A stretch of 64,000 nt of DNA from Cordia subcordata (GCA_028554755.1 JAPTOF010000003.1:9557501-9621500); one strand, 5' to 3'. Numbered from the stretch's first letter, positions 22,397-34,934 are shown. Numbers and translations are program-made. Notes: generated by a model from the letters alone, not told the origin.

Positions 22397-23313
22397 TCTT
22401 AGTTTAGAATGCTTTAACATGAGGTCAAAGCAATATTGACTCAATTTTTGAGTTAGGTCCCGCACGTCAAAAAGGGTGCATTGTTGATATCGTTATGTTC
22501 CTTGTTTCGAATGGATTAACATGATATATTTACATGTTAAAAACGGATTAAAGGTGAATGAGAAATTAGCAACCAAAGTTGAGTGGGTTACTAGTTTGGT
22601 TGTTAGATTTGGTTATCTGTGGGTTTGTATCCCACATAGGAAAACCATTAAATTTTTCTCACTTTATATATAGATTTTTTTATGAGGTGTGCCAGTGAGG
22701 CATATGGAGGGAAGACTATATATGGTGGGCATGGTACTAAACCCACCACACACGCTGCGCCACACCGACACCACTGGCCGGGCCGCCCAGTGTGTGGGTG
22801 TGGCACGATTTTTCACTCCGGTTTGTATTTGTTGGGAAAAAAAACTCAAACACTTGAAGAGTTTGAGGAGGACGTAACTGATATATTAAAGGACATGTTT
22901 ATGGCTCCCTTAATGGCTATTTGCTGACTACTCCTCTTTGCTCCACTATATATAGCCGTGTCCAGAAGGAGCCAGAGAGAAAAAAATAGTAGCATTCTCG
23001 TATAAGCATATAGTGTAATAGTATAAGCATTTTGCTAGTCGTTTTTCCCTCATACAGATAGAGTCCTACGCTTCTGGTTCGCCGGCTCTTGCTTCGGTGT
23101 GCTACCATAGTCAAGAGGTATAGTCGTTGTATCATGGGAAGGATACGCCATAACTTTTAGCACCGTATAAGGGGCGTAAATCCTTTAAGGAAATCGTGTA
23201 TCTCGAGCCTCGACTAATTTTGTTTATTTCTTCTTTATTTGTTATTTCCAGTTCAGTTTTCTATTTGCCTTGTTACTATTTTTGCATTCTATTACTATTA
23301 CTAGTTTCTAACA
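22397..23313 (+). repeat. 3' LTR of copia-2
   Basis: 917 bp, starting TCTTAGTTTAG (TG changed to TC) and ending TTTCTAACA before the TSD AAAAC. TATA box at 22947-22954. It carries the shorter GC-rich segment at 22745-22803. Confidence 0.93.
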
Positions 23314-24420
23314 AAAACTAGACATGGAGACTGTAGATTGCTTCTTTGAACTCTAACTTAGCAAATTGTGCCCAAGATAGACCACAAAACTAGATGTGGA
23401 GCGCCGCATTTCTGGATAAGCACCCTAGTCTGCATCGCTAAACCCTGATAGCTCAATACTTGAACATGGTTGTAGGAGTAGGCCATGCATGATAGTGGTT
23501 TTGAGAGAGCGTAAGACTCTTTTTGCTGCAAAAATATGAGACACACGAGGGGCGTGCACATACTGGCAAATAGAGTTTATTGCTTGTGCTAAATCTGGCA
23601 TTATCATCAACAAGTATTGAAGGGAACCCATTAGTTGACAAAAGCTAGTAGGATATGCAAGTACCTTGCCTTCGTGGTTATTCAACTTTGTCCCTGCCAT
23701 AGGTGTAGCCAATGGTTTGGAGTCTTGCATTCCATATTGTTGTAGAATCTCAATTATGTATTTTGTTTGGTTCAACAAAATACCATTCTTTTGCCTGTGA
23801 ACTTCAATGCCAAGAAAAAAATTCAAAGACCCTAGATTTTTCATTGCAAGTACTTGAGAGAAATGCATCAATGAGATGTTGATTACTTCCTGTTAAAATA
23901 ATGTCGTCAACATAAATTAACAAGAAAATAATGCCACTTGTTTCATGTTTGGCAAGTAGAGAAAGATCATGGTAAGTATTGAAAAAACCATTGGATAGTA
24001 GATAAGAGCTAAATTTATGAAACCACGCACACGAAGCTTGCTTGAGACCATAGAGGGACTTACGTAGTCGACATACATAATGAGGTCATGAGCAATCAAC
24101 AAATCCTTAAGACTAAGTCATGTATATAGTTTTAGCAAGATCACCATGCAAGAAAGGATTTTGAACATCCAATTGTTGTAAGGGCCACTGATAAGTTAAT
24201 GCCAATGTAATGATAAGCTGAATTGTTCCACAACGAACCACTGGACTAAAGGTGTCAAAATAGTCTCGCCCCGGTTGCTAGTTATAGCCTTTTGCAACAA
24301 GCCTTGCTTTGTAAGTGCTATTAGAAAGCTGCTTGACCCGATACACCCATTTACATCCAATAATATTCATACCAGGTTGAGGTGGTTCACGTGCCCATGT
24401 GTTATTTTTCATGAGTGAGT
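23314..24420 (-). pseudogene. Copia-3 reverse transcriptase and RNase H, N-terminal parts
   Basis: Read on the minus strand. RT begins near 24350 and includes '[16 protein letters not shown]'. The catalytic YVDD is intact at 23914-23903 ('LLIYVDDIILTGSN'). The RT end runs at 23871-23425: 'MKNLGSLNFFLGIEV' and 'LMGSLQYLLMIMPDLAQAIN'. RNase H then starts, with 'SGFSDAD', and is cut by copia-2 at 23318. There is a frame change around 23870, inside the RT, and several stops upstream. Homology is clear; the enzyme is not functional. Confidence 0.85.
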
Positions 24421-25760
24421 TAATTTCCTTAGACATAGCTCAGCGCTAATGCTCATTTTTGTTGGCCTTAGTAAAGAAATTAGGTTCTTAGGGTAAGGTT
24501 TATAAAAGTGAGAGTAAGCAGGTGGGTAATGGATATTGAATTGATGTGAGTACTTGAGGGATGCGATACCATCCATCGTTCGTGTGATCATGTGGTGCGT
24601 TCAAGATGGCGGTGGGGGTATTAAAGCAAGACCTGGTGAATCAATTAGTGACAAGTTTGAAGTTGGCGTGGGTTCTGAATTCTAGTTATTTGTTATTGAT
24701 AAGTCACTAGTAGATGAAGGAGAATGGTGATCATGAGGTGAGTGCGACTACCTAGGCGAAGAGATAGGTATATTTAGAGGACTAGAAGATTGGCTTGGTT
24801 CATGGAACTCAAGCTATTGGTTAGGTGATTTTGAGGACAAATCTTTTAGCAGTTGGGGAGGAAATGATTTATAGTGAAACTTAGATGTAGTATTATGGTT
24901 GGGACGTAAGGGCATTGGACTACAATCAGGGAACACTTGCTCATGAAAAATAACATGTCGAGATAAAATGATTTCACCTGTTTCAGGATCAAGACATTTG
25001 TACCCCTTATAGAAAAGACTGTAACCAATAAAAATACATGGGTGACTCTTGCAGTCAAGTTTGTTACAACCAAAAGGATTGAGACAAAGGAAACATTGGT
25101 AGCCAAAGGTGCAAAGAGAAAAATAATTTATCTCTTTGTCATATAAATTGGCATATAGAGTTTTTCCTTGTAGAATAGATGATGGTAAGCGATCGATGAC
25201 AAAAATTGCTGTTGCAAAGGCATGATCCCAGTAAGCTTTTAATAGTCCACTATGAGAAAGAAATGTGAGCCCAGTTTCAAATATGTGACAGTGTTTTCTT
25301 TCAGCAACACCGTTTTGTTTGGGAGTCCCAGGCCAAGATTTCTGATGATGAATTCCCTTTTGTTTAAAGATTTGTTGTAAAGAATTAGAGATGAATTCTC
25401 CTCCACCATCACTTTGTATGATTTGAATTTTAGTCTAAAATAAGTTCTCAACCATGGGAATAAAAGTAGAGAACACAGTAAGAACATCAAAATTAACGTT
25501 GCAGTGTCTAAAACCAAGAATATCTTGAGAAATCATCAATAAGAAATAAATAATAACGAAATCCATTGACAGATGAAACTGTTGCTAGACCTCATACATC
25601 ACAATGCACTATTTGAAGAATTTTACTAGAACGCTATTGACCCTTTTCAAATGGCAAACTGTGACTCTTTCCTAATGGACAACTAATGCAAGAATTACAA
25701 GAATTGGATCAGATAGGTGCCCTAAGCACCCATGCCAAACATCAGCTGAAACATTATTGG
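24421..25760 (-). pseudogene. Copia-3 integrase region, broken
   Basis: Minus-strand pieces of the integrase. The zinc-binding end has 'CISCPLGKSHSLPFE' around 25690-25630. The core has 'FRYYLFLIDDFSRYSWF' around 25560-25510, which includes a catalytic Asp. Later 'LSHSG'-type and C-terminal text is scattered over many frames. The segment 24420-24850 is the IN-RT linker with little that can be recognised. At least ten stops or frame changes are visible. Confidence 0.7.
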
Positions 25761-27079
25761 AGAGAATCATGATATTAGCTTCTAGAACAAGACAGTATAA
25801 CCCACTTCTAATCTTCCCTTGATGCAATGTTCTATGCATCCTTAGATCCTTAATAAATTAGGTAGTAGGAGTAAAAATAAAGCAGCAAATGTTATCTATT
25901 GTAAATTGAGCAACAGAAAGTAATTGTTTATTCAGTTCAGGAATTAATAACGCATCAGAGTTTATAGAAGCTCCAGATGATGAAATATTATGCTTCCAGT
26001 ATGAGATATAGAAAGTCCTACGCCATTACCCACAAGAACAGTATCACAACCATAAAATTTATGCTTACCAATAACGACATTCAAATTTGGAGTCATGTGA
26101 TGTAAAGCCCCAGTGTCAATGTACCAGTAGCATCTTTAGCATCAGAGATTTGCATTGCAAAAAAAGATTTAGCATTGGAAGCAATCATCTCTTTAGGGGA
26201 AAAGCAATTGTTTGCTTTGTGATAAGAATGCCCACATTTATAGCAAACTATCTAAGAATCAGAAGTGGTGAATGAAGAGTTCCCAGACTGACAACCACGG
26301 CCTCTACCTCTTCCACGTCCATTGCGTCCTCCATGATTACCATAACCAGAGTTTGGGAACAAATGTTATGAGGTAAAAGCTTGATGCTACTGTGTATTAG
26401 AAGGAAAGCCACTGCTTTGTCTGCACTAGAAGAAGATGAGAGTAATCTTATCTCAAAATCAAGAAGAAAATCACAAACCTTAGTAAAAGTAGGAGCCAGA
26501 GAACAAAAGTTGATTGCAGTGACGATTGGATCATAGTCTGAATTGAGACCACAAAAAGTCTATAGGGTCAAAGCATCATCATCAATTGATATACTAGAAC
26601 TTGCAAGCACAAGTGATAATGATTTCACTTGCTGAATATAGGAATGCATCGAGTTTTATCCCTTTGTGATGGTCTGAAGTTCAGTTTTAAGCTGTTGAAT
26701 GTGAGCCCTTAATTGAGTCCCATACAAAATTTCCAAAGCACACTAGACATCTCGTGATGTTGCTTTGTCAATAACTTGCACTAGCATAGAGTCAGAAAGA
26801 GAAACTAGAATCCATCCAAGGACCATTTGGTCCAAACGTACCCATTATGCAATGTCATTAGCAGAGGATGTGGTCGAGTAATTGTCCTATCAATGAAGCC
26901 TAAGAGGCCATGTGAGCGAAGAACTAGAAGAACCTGTGATTTCCAAAGCGTGTGAAGTTCACGCTACTAAGTTTGAGGGAGATCTCTTGATAAATATGCT
27001 TAACCACGAGCAAAGATGTCATGCTAGATGGTTGAGCATTGGTAGAGGTTTCAATAACATCTGTGTTTGAAGCCATGAG
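25761..27079 (-). pseudogene. Copia-3 gag and protease region, broken
   Basis: Minus-strand ATG at 27077 starts 'MASNTDVIETSTNAQPSS', then 'LVVKHIYQEISLKLSS', as in Ale/Retrofit gag. A stop follows within about 50 codons and the frame is lost repeatedly. A zinc-knuckle-like 'CGHSYHKANNC' is at about 26240-26200, followed by the protease-leading Ser/Thr-rich text. RGRGRG-coding sequence (glycine/arginine-rich) lies near 26310. The protein would bind the element RNA if intact. Confidence 0.7.
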
Positions 27080-27126
27080 TACATTTCGAATGTGATAGAA
27101 AAAAAATTACATAAAAGAAACTTGTA

Positions 27127-27139
27127 CCCGTGATACCTT
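27127..27139 (-). promoter_or_regulatory. Copia-3 primer-binding site
   Basis: Minus strand AAGGTATCACGGGT next to the LTR. It resembles TGGTATCAGAGC with several changes. Confidence 0.5.
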
Positions 27140-27140
27140 A

Positions 27141-27291
27141 TGATAGTAGAAAACTGTTATGTATTTTTCATTAATGTATCAAATATTTATATAAGAGTAC
27201 AAGAACTGATAAAGCTCATCTAGATATACATCCATGTTATATTTATCCTATACTACTTGATAAACATACACGTACCAGATTACAAGGTACA
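27141..27291 (-). repeat. Probable 5' LTR of copia-3
   Basis: About 151 bp, beginning TG and ending CA (plus strand TGATAGTAG to AAGGTACA). It has a minus-strand TATATAAATA near 27195. The length is typical of Ale-type LTRs. No matching copy is seen at the other end. Confidence 0.5.
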
Positions 27292-29785
27292 AGATAAGAT
27301 TAAAGATAGCCTTAATAATCTCAAGTCTCTTAGAAATTTGTTGAATGCCTAGAGTTGAAATTTTTTAGGTCAAACTTAAGTAGTTTGAGTTTAGCGCGCA
27401 ATTTATATAGTGGAGAGCTTACCACAAGTGTGTCCCAAACCTTTTTCACCATCTCCTCAAAACCCTCAACTTTCCACCAAGCATTAATAAACTTAAAAGG
27501 CCTCGTCCTCTCTTTATGTACCAGTATTGGGTTGAGAAAGAGTAGGGTGTGATTAGATACCCCAAGCGCCCCCAATTATGCCGTAGAATCGCAAAACTGG
27601 CCCAACCACTAACCATTAACCAATACTCGATCTAGCTTACTTGCCTTTAGCCCATTCTTTGTATTTCGGTTTGTCCATGTAAATCGTGGCCCATTCTAAG
27701 TATGCTCAACAAGCCTAGTTTCCAGGATGCAATTAGCAAACTCCCTTGACCTTGTACCCACGTTTTGGCATCCAATTCTCCTATCTCAACTGAGGATCTC
27801 ATTAAAGGCCCCCTTCAATGCAAATAGGGAGATCTTTATATCAGCCCAAGCTTTGATGTCCTCCCAAAGCAGTCTCCTATAGCCAACATTATTACTAGCA
27901 TATACAAAAATAACCAACGCCATCAACTTTGTATTCCTCCATTCAATAATGCACGTTGAGGCCTAGTCCGAGCATTTAGTTTTCATGATGGAAACATTCT
28001 TTGGAATCCACAAAACCCATATCCTTCCAAAATCACTATACTCAAAGTTGCAATTAACTCCCAGTTCAAAATTTTCTCCTTCAAGACCTTAGGAGCTTTG
28101 TCTTTTTTTTTTATTTTTGTCTCCAAGATATCACAAATACTAATTTTACTAACTTTGAAATGTCGAAGCACCTTTAACTACTTAGAGGTCAAATTAAGAC
28201 CTCTAATGTTCCAAAATGAGATCATCATTTATCCTAGAGAGGGGATAAATCCTCCACAGGGTCAGGCCTTTAGGGTATCCTCGTCAATTCACTAGTTGAG
28301 GGGGCATTAAGACCAACTTCCTCACTACCTTCTAGATTAACAAGCACCTAGAAAGGATTCGAAAGCACTATATCATCCACAGGAATAGCTTTAGGAGATA
28401 CACTTTTAAATCTTCTTTCCTTTACTTTAGTCCACCTTTTTTCATTCCTTTTCATTTCATGCCTACACAAATGCACCCTCTATTTTATAACAATATTTGC
28501 CTTGATCAACATGCCCATGATTCCTTGGTTGCTCATCAAGTGTTCTAACTCCTTTCCCCTTAGCAATCACTCTGTCATTACCTTTCCTCTTAGCAATCAC
28601 TTTGTCATTCTTCTTAGTACATCTCGATTCAATGTGTCCTAAAACCTTGTAATTAGAACACCATAGTGGACCCCACATGTATTCTACCTTTATGATTGCA
28701 ATACATCCTTTTTCCATCTCAAATTCAAAAGAGTCAAGCAGCTCATCTTAAATTCTGCCTCTACATACGCATGCGTATAGCTAATACATGGATTGTATTC
28801 CAGAGATTTATCAACCTGTAATGGCATGCCTAAGCCACTAGTTGCCCAACTAATACCATCCATAGTCCAATACTCCGAAGGTATGTTCCATAGCTTAACC
28901 CATATAGGAATCCTATCGAACCTGAAATTGAGAGGTCCAATTCTAGGTTGCCATCTTCTAAGTAGCATAGGTCTATTGTTCACATGCCACTAATCCTCAA
29001 GTACCACCCTACAAGCTTGGTCATTTTCCATTTGAAAGAAAACCAGCCCCTCATTAGTAGATTGAATATCTACTCTTCCAAATCTTTCCCATTAGTTATC
29101 CACCAAATCTTTTATTTGAGAAAATGGAGGTGGACTTCCCAAGAATTGTCCCACCACCGAATCTTTTCAAAACTCAATTCCTTTGTCACGCACACTTGGA
29201 GGGGCAAACCTTTATTTTACCATTAACAATAGTTGGTTAATGATACTGCAATTTGACCTTATTTCTGATTTTAGAACCAAAAAGATTAAGGCAGTTAGAC
29301 TGGCCCTATTCTTGGTTCATAACCTCTATACTTATGGGCTGCCCACTATCCCCCAAGGATAAAGAACCCCCATTTTCCTTCAAACTTACTTAGTAAAACA
29401 TGAAGAAGAGGACGGCACAAATTCACCCTCTTCAGCAACCACAGAAGCCTTCACCAACTAGGTCTCCAACCCTTCTGAACCAACTACTGCAACCTTCAGG
29501 CTACCTCGGCCCTATATGCGACCTAATCAAAACCCATCATGCCCAAATATGAAGAGTGAGTTTCAATAGCTTTCTAGTAGCTAGTGGAGGAGACTCCTCC
29601 AAACCTCAAAAAAATTTCATTACCACATTCTCCTTAAGGGGTTTGGTATGTTTCTACCAAAGAGAGGAGAGAGGAAGAGAAGAGGAAGAGAAAGTAAGAA
29701 AGAGGTAAGAAAACAGAGATGAGATTGGAGAAGAAAGTGGTGCACTAACATGCACTGAGAGAGGGAGTAAAGTTGAGCCATACTT
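27292..29785 (-). pseudogene. LINE (L1-type) 5' half: CT-rich leader, ORF1-like and endonuclease region
   Basis: Minus strand. A pyrimidine-rich leader lies around 29760-29640. A DUF4283-like part is at 28983-28690: 'PLNFRFDRIPIWVKLWNIP' and 'ISWATSGLGMPLQVD'. A zinc-knuckle region at 28717-28463 reads 'WCSNYKVLGHIESRC', where the second Cys is Tyr. Endonuclease-like text follows at about 28170-27600. A segment at 27575-27330 reads 'TRPFKFINAWWKVEGFEEMV', the conserved stretch before the RT. Homology runs to about 27293 ('SKRLEIIKAIF') in a shifted frame. It stops where the copia-3 LTR begins, and no RT half is found. Stops and frame changes throughout. Confidence 0.75.
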
Positions 29786-30120
29786 TTTTTGCGTCTTTGT
29801 TTCACTCCTTTTTATTTAAGCAATCTTCGATTTGTTTCCCTAGAAAGATTGTAAATAGCAACTCCTAGAAAAATCTTGTTAATTTGCACATAAAGAGTTT
29901 CCTTTGTAATTATGGTGAAACCAAATTACAATGTCATCCCAACAGTGAAGCCAATGTGGACCTTTAGTCATCTTCATCCCTCTAATCCAAATTTGCTTCT
30001 AGAGGTCACATTCAAAAAACAGATGTATCTTATCCTCTATTGCCTGCTTGCAAAAGACACATAAAGGCTCAATGCTCAATCCTTAATTCAGGAGCCCCTT
30101 TCTTTTAGTTAAAAGGGTCA
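29786..30120 (-). pseudogene. LINE 3' end fragment (zf-RVT domain)
   Basis: A second, separate LINE piece on the minus strand. It has 'CVFCKQAIEDKIHLFFEC', the Cys-rich C-terminal domain found after plant LINE reverse transcriptases (zf-RVT). 'IWFHHNYKGN' and 'NKSKIA' follow. One TAG interrupts it right after 'ECDL'. A short A-tract on the minus strand (CGCAAAAAAAG, near 29790) may be the tail. It is 5'-truncated near 30120. The order of domains shows it is not part of the neighbouring LINE. Confidence 0.7.
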
Positions 30121-30825
30121 ATTAAAAAGGACAAGGGAATTCAATTTTTTTTTAAAAAAAAAAGAAAAAACCTGATGTTATATGCTAATCTTTTTTATCA
30201 AAAACACGTGTAATTTGATACCTCAAAGTTGTGAATCTCTCTACTAATGTATAAGTTCATTTTTCCATGCTACATCTTATCAATCAAAATAGTGCAAGTA
30301 CTATTCAGGATCATATATGAGGAGGCGTTAAAATATATTGTTATCCCACTTTATATAGTGTTGGCACAATTCCAAGTCACATGCCCAATTTATCATTCAT
30401 TGGTTTAGGCTACATCTCATCTATTGAAGTGGTGCAGACATTATTTTGCATCACAAGTAAGGAAAGGTGTTACAATTTATTGTTGACTCATATTAGAAAA
30501 TTGCAAGATTCAAGTTCACTGTGTAACGTGCTCGGCTACTACTTTCATTTATCAATTGATTTTTAAGATGGAATCCCTTATCAAGGTTTTTGGAATTTCA
30601 AAGCAAGTTGCTATTTTTTATGCATTTATAGGTTTACTAATAAAGTTCAATTATAAATATTGTCAACATTTTTTATTATTAATTTATTACAATAATTTTA
30701 TCAAATAAATTTTTAACACTACTTTCAAATGAAATATAAAAAAGTCTAAAGTTGACAACCAAAAATACATTAATATTGTGGGTTACACAGGTATACATAC
30801 TAGTTTTAAAGTGACAATAATTTTC

Positions 30826-30856
<31 letters not shown>

Positions 30857-31061
30857 AAAAAAAATCGACCTAAAACTTCATTCCCACATTTATCATTTGA
30901 GAGGGAATCTGAGAATTAAGTGCTTTGGTTACCCAATATATATTTTAGGTTCTATTTGGTGTAGATGTGAGATTTTAACTGTTGAATTATTGAGCTTTAG
31001 TATTAGAACTTTGGGCAAAAATGCTTTTGAATAAAAGCCATTGATTGCTTGACATTGTATT
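30121..31061. other. AT-rich intergenic DNA with weak repeats
   Basis: No gene seen. Two diverged direct repeats (GCTACATCT...GGTGTTA-type text) lie about 138 bp apart at about 30270 and 30408. A (TTTTC)n microsatellite is at 30818-30847. Confidence 0.5.
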
Positions 31062-31064
31062 TTA

Positions 31065-31292
31065 GGGCTTGTTTGGATTAACTTTTTTTAAAAGCACTTT
31101 TTCTAACTATTTTTGAAAAAAAAAATACTTTTTTGAGAAGTTGAAAATTTTGACTTTGAGAAAAGCTATGAATGACTTTTTTCAAGTTTCAGCTTTTTTA
31201 GAAGCCAAACCAAATAGTTATTATAAAAACAATACACTTTTTTAGGAAAAATAGCTTTTTCGGTGGAAAAAAAAGTCAATCCAAACAGGCCC
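31065..31292. mobile_element. Tourist-like MITE, 228 bp
   Basis: Terminal inverted repeats GGGCTTGTTTGGATT (left) and GGGCCTGTTTGGATT (right, read inward). The similarity runs to about 24 bases with two mismatches. It is flanked by TTA at 31062-31064 and 31293-31295, the target used by PIF/Harbinger elements. The interior is AT-rich and non-coding. Confidence 0.8.
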
Positions 31293-31295
31293 TTA

Positions 31296-33849
31296 GTAGC
31301 TTTTAGTTATTTCGAGGATAATATTGGACTTTTGAAAATATAGAGTAATATTTTGGAGAAAAAATAAAACGAAACAATTTATAACTTGATATAAAAATAG
31401 TTTTTCAAAAGCCATCTTCAAAAATCGCTAATTTGAAGCTTTTGAATTTTAAACCTTTTTTAACTTCGACTCTTATGAAAAAGTTCTTTTCAAAATGAGA
31501 CAAACAAATTAATTTTAGCTTTTAAACTCACCTAAAATAAGTTTAAGTATTTAAAAGCTGAGATAAATAGACTCTTATACCCTTATGGATATGCACGGGG
31601 CAAAATCAATCAAAAAATGAAACCAAGAAAACCAATAAACATTTTTGACAATAATTACGTTCAATAAACAAGCAGGCAACAACTAATTCTTTATGAAATA
31701 TATTATGTAATAACCAATAGGAAAACAACGAGGTCACTCTTCGGGCTTTCTTTTTTCTTTTTCCTTTTCATAATGTGATGTTTGCAATCGTGTCAGGTGT
31801 CTTTGCTTTTAGTGGCAACACCTTGAATGTGTGGTTATTGACAAAACCTGGAATGTCCAGGAATGTCAAAATCTCATAGACCACATCTACAACATTTTTT
31901 TTTCTTTTTTTTTTTTGACAAAAAAATCGAGCTGATGACAATAAAGGGGATTGGCAACTTGTAAATTGCAACTTTGTAAATTGTAAATTGTAAATTGCAA
32001 CAAGGAAATCCACCTCTACAACTTTGTACGTTATTAATTGCACATTTTTAACAGCTGATGACAATAAAGCGGATTGGCAATTTCTTAGTGGAAGCTAACA
32101 AAGAAAAGTTGAAGTATGTCATATGCCAATTTTGAGCCTTTCATTCACTTGAGGGGTCGTGCCTGGAAATGGCAATTGAACGATTACACCTGAGAGGTCG
32201 TTAAACTGATCAATAGTCCTGCAGAAGTGGAAGGGGCAATAAACTTGCGAATTTTTAAGTCTTGGATGTACAAAAGAGAGAGGGAAAAAAAAAAAGCTAA
32301 CTCATTTCAAGAAGCTCATACTAGTGAAGTTCAGAGAACTGTTGAATTTATTTAGAAATCTACTCTATAGACGCTATTTTTAACTTTATAGAAGATTATT
32401 TCTAAGATTAAAACCCGTAACCTCAAGACCACTTAACAACACCTTTACTTTGCCCCCAACGATATGCGAAATTGATATGAATCTAACCGTGCATGTTTTA
32501 CCAAGTGGCAAAACATAGACAACATGTAAAATATATAGATTATTGCTACCTCTAGTGACAAAGTACAAGTTGTTTTCTTAGCTCCGACAGTAACTTGTAC
32601 ACATTCAAACAGTGGAGAAACTGCAAAAATCGCCTCTAATTGTCCCTGTGTTCAAATATTAAGGATATAGATTATTGCTAGCTAGTATACAGAGAAAAAC
32701 AATCTCCACTAATATGTCATTCCCTGACTTTCTGTGACAAGTAATAGAAATTAGTGGTGCACTATCCTCATCAGAAACAATTTTAGTTAGTCTTCTGTTT
32801 GTCTTGGTGCGTGAGGCATGCATAAAATATATGTAAAGGTGGTGATATGGGAAAATGGGAAGGATTACGTAATATGCCTACAGTATTAATTAATCTCGTG
32901 GCGTTAAATGGCCCCAAAGATTTAAAAAAAAAATGTGGTTGAAACCATTAAGTGCTTGGTGATAACTGGAATCTTTGTTTTAGCTGGAAGTATGCCATCA
33001 GCAGCCTATTCTTCTTCGTCATGGCCCTGAAACTCTTTTTGTGTTGTCGCCTTCTGAGAGTCCGTTTTCGATGTGTCCAACATGCAGCTACAAAATCTCA
33101 GCTTGCCCTTGAGTGAAAAGTCTTATGACCAATGGTGTTCATGGGGGAATTTTTTCCCCAATCAATAATTTTTTTCCAAAATAAATTTTAGAGAAGGGAT
33201 TTTGTTCCATTCTCTGCTCCAATTCACCAATGAGAATATCATTTGGGTCAGTGGAGAAAAATAACTGGGGATTGGAAAATCTGCAAATTTTTTTTAAAAA
33301 AGTTGAAAACTAATTTTAAGAACAACCTACATCTAATAATTCTAAATCTAAAATGTAAACAAAAATACATAATCTATACTTGAAAATATAAATAAAAATA
33401 TATAACCAAACGCAAAGCATAGCAAAGAAATGGAAAGAGAGGTGAAGAAAATGGAAAGAGGCTAACTAACTAAGAAGATGTTGAAGTGGTGAAGCGAAGC
33501 CCTAATAAGAAATAAGGATTAAAAATTTTTAATATATATTATATTAATGTATTATAACATATATGATATAACTAAATAATATATAAAAGAAATAGAAAAA
33601 AAATTTAGATTTTGGGTTTTCCATGAAAAACAAAATATATTCCGATCCCCAACCAGTTTTCCTAAAATTTTCCTCCATCTCTAATATTTTTATCCAATTC
33701 CTTGATTTTCCAAACTTGATTTTACCATACTCAAAAAATCGATTCGGTAACCAGGTTTCCTCGAGGAATGACCAACCTAACTTACAAATACTGTAGAGAA
33801 TGGAATAAGAAAAACAAACCCCAAGCACTTAATATGGCCTGAGTCACCA
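31296..33849. other. AT-rich intergenic DNA; short local duplications
   Basis: No recognised gene. At 31931 and 32052 the text GCTGATGACAATAAAG is repeated, with further similarity after it. Tandem TTGTAAA units lie between about 31958 and 32000. A 98-codon minus frame (32064-31768) overlaps these repeats and has no known domain. Poly-T runs occur at 31890-31918. Confidence 0.5.
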
Positions 33850-34934
33850 TTGAAGATAGGTAGAGACTATAAGAATTATTGTTGTCAATTATGCATAATA
33901 ATAATATGTGAACACTTTAAATGCCCAAGATCTTTAGAACTTTATAATTTTTACAAATTGAATGAATACACGTATACCTTAATCCATTGTAATCGTTTGA
34001 TGAAGACTCTGATATGAAAGAAATAAGAACACTAATTTCTCTCTCTTTCACTTTTATTCTATAAGTACATTTATGATGGAGTAAATGTATTCTATTATGT
34101 GTGTGTAGAGAGAGGACCAAGTTTTAACATATATGATATATATATAAACATTAATGAGTGTCATCCATCAGACACAGCTTATCAAAAAAAGGCATTTGTT
34201 CATTAGCCAGTAAGATTTAAGCATTTAATTTAACTTAACCTATAATTAATTAATCATTTAATTACATGAGTCATATAATTCTTATATTCTCCCACTTAGC
34301 TCATGTGACGTCATATGATGGTTTAATAATGTCATAATCTCCACCATTATATTTTTATAAATCTCTATGTACATTGTCCATATAATATCATAATTAAGTA
34401 ATGTGGGAGTCATGGCGGTTGTACATTATTATATCTAACATAGTCCCTTTCATATACAACAACACTAGCTCTCTACTTAATATAATCAATGATAAGAGCC
34501 AATTAGTTGTTTGACTATAATATCTTTATTCAAAACTGTTTCTGTTATCTTTATCTATGTCAATCATGTATATTAAATAGAAAACAGATAAAGCAGAATC
34601 GTATAAATGAGCCCCAGAGTCTCAATTTATAAACAAATCAATAATGACGTCCAATTATACCCATCCTTTTGACATGCTCATTATTCGTTTTGGGTGGCAA
34701 TCCTTGTGTTAATGGATCTATAACCATTTAATTCGTGCTAATATGTTCAATTGACACTCATTTTTTATGAATTTTTTTATGCGAAAGCATTTTAATTCCA
34801 TTTGTTTTGCACCCTCTAAATACTTGTCATTCTTTGAGAAGAATACTACTACAAAATTGTCGCAGAAAATTTTTAGCGACCTAGCAATATTGTCTACAAT
34901 TCCAAGTCCTAAAACAAAGTACCACAGCCATAAT
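33850..34934 (-). pseudogene. Copia-6 fragment: RNase H C-terminus and 3' LTR-like end
   Basis: Minus strand, continued from 35965-35901 across a hAT insertion. The text runs 'WYFVLGLGIVDN', 'FVVVFFSKNDKYLEGAKQMEL', then in a shifted frame 'VIDPLTQGLPPKTNNEHVK'. This is the copia RNase H C-terminus. About 330 bp further on, the purine tract AAGTGGGAGAATA (minus, about 34310-34295) marks the start of an LTR-like region. It reaches about 33850 and contains a GAAAGAGAGAGAAAT stretch. No matching second LTR and no gag, protease, integrase or RT are present. It is a relic. Confidence 0.7.

Larger units (their letters stand above)
16364..23313 (+). mobile_element. Copia-2: full-length Ty1/copia element inserted in copia-3
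   Basis: Plus-strand element with LTRs of 936 bp (16364-17299) and 917 bp (22397-23313). A perfect TSD, AAAAC, lies at 16359-16363 and 23314-23318. Gag, protease, integrase, RT and RNase H lie in copia order, followed by a 0.6 kb non-coding 3' region. Outside one GC-rich segment the LTRs differ at about 20 sites (about 2%). The 3' LTR starts TC rather than TG. No tRNA PBS is visible after the 5' LTR. The clade is uncertain: gag 'EKPEKFSGKDFKTWQ' is TAR/Tork-like. Confidence 0.95.
16035..27291 (-). mobile_element. Copia-3: decayed minus-strand Ty1/copia (Ale/Retrofit-like), split by copia-2
   Basis: Runs from a short 5' LTR (27291-27141) and PBS through gag, integrase, RT and RNase H to about 16035. 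Copia-2 interrupts its RNase H. Removing copia-2 and one AAAAC restores a continuous RNase H stretch ('FEAKYRALAHVGSKIL' spans the join). The short LTR and gag start 'MASNTDVIETST' suggest the Ale/Retrofit group (inference). The 3' LTR is not found at the left end. Confidence 0.8.

Noticed and set aside
26087..26275. Plus-strand 62-codon frame
   Set aside because: Antisense to the copia-3 gag zinc-knuckle region.
31768..32064. 98-codon minus-strand frame as a possible host gene
   Set aside because: Contains tandem heptamer and poly-T derived residues and no motif I recognise.
33544..33828. 94-codon minus-strand frame, hydrophobic C-terminus
   Set aside because: Low-complexity AT-rich DNA; Phe/Tyr/Ile run comes from (TA)n and poly-A; no supporting domain.
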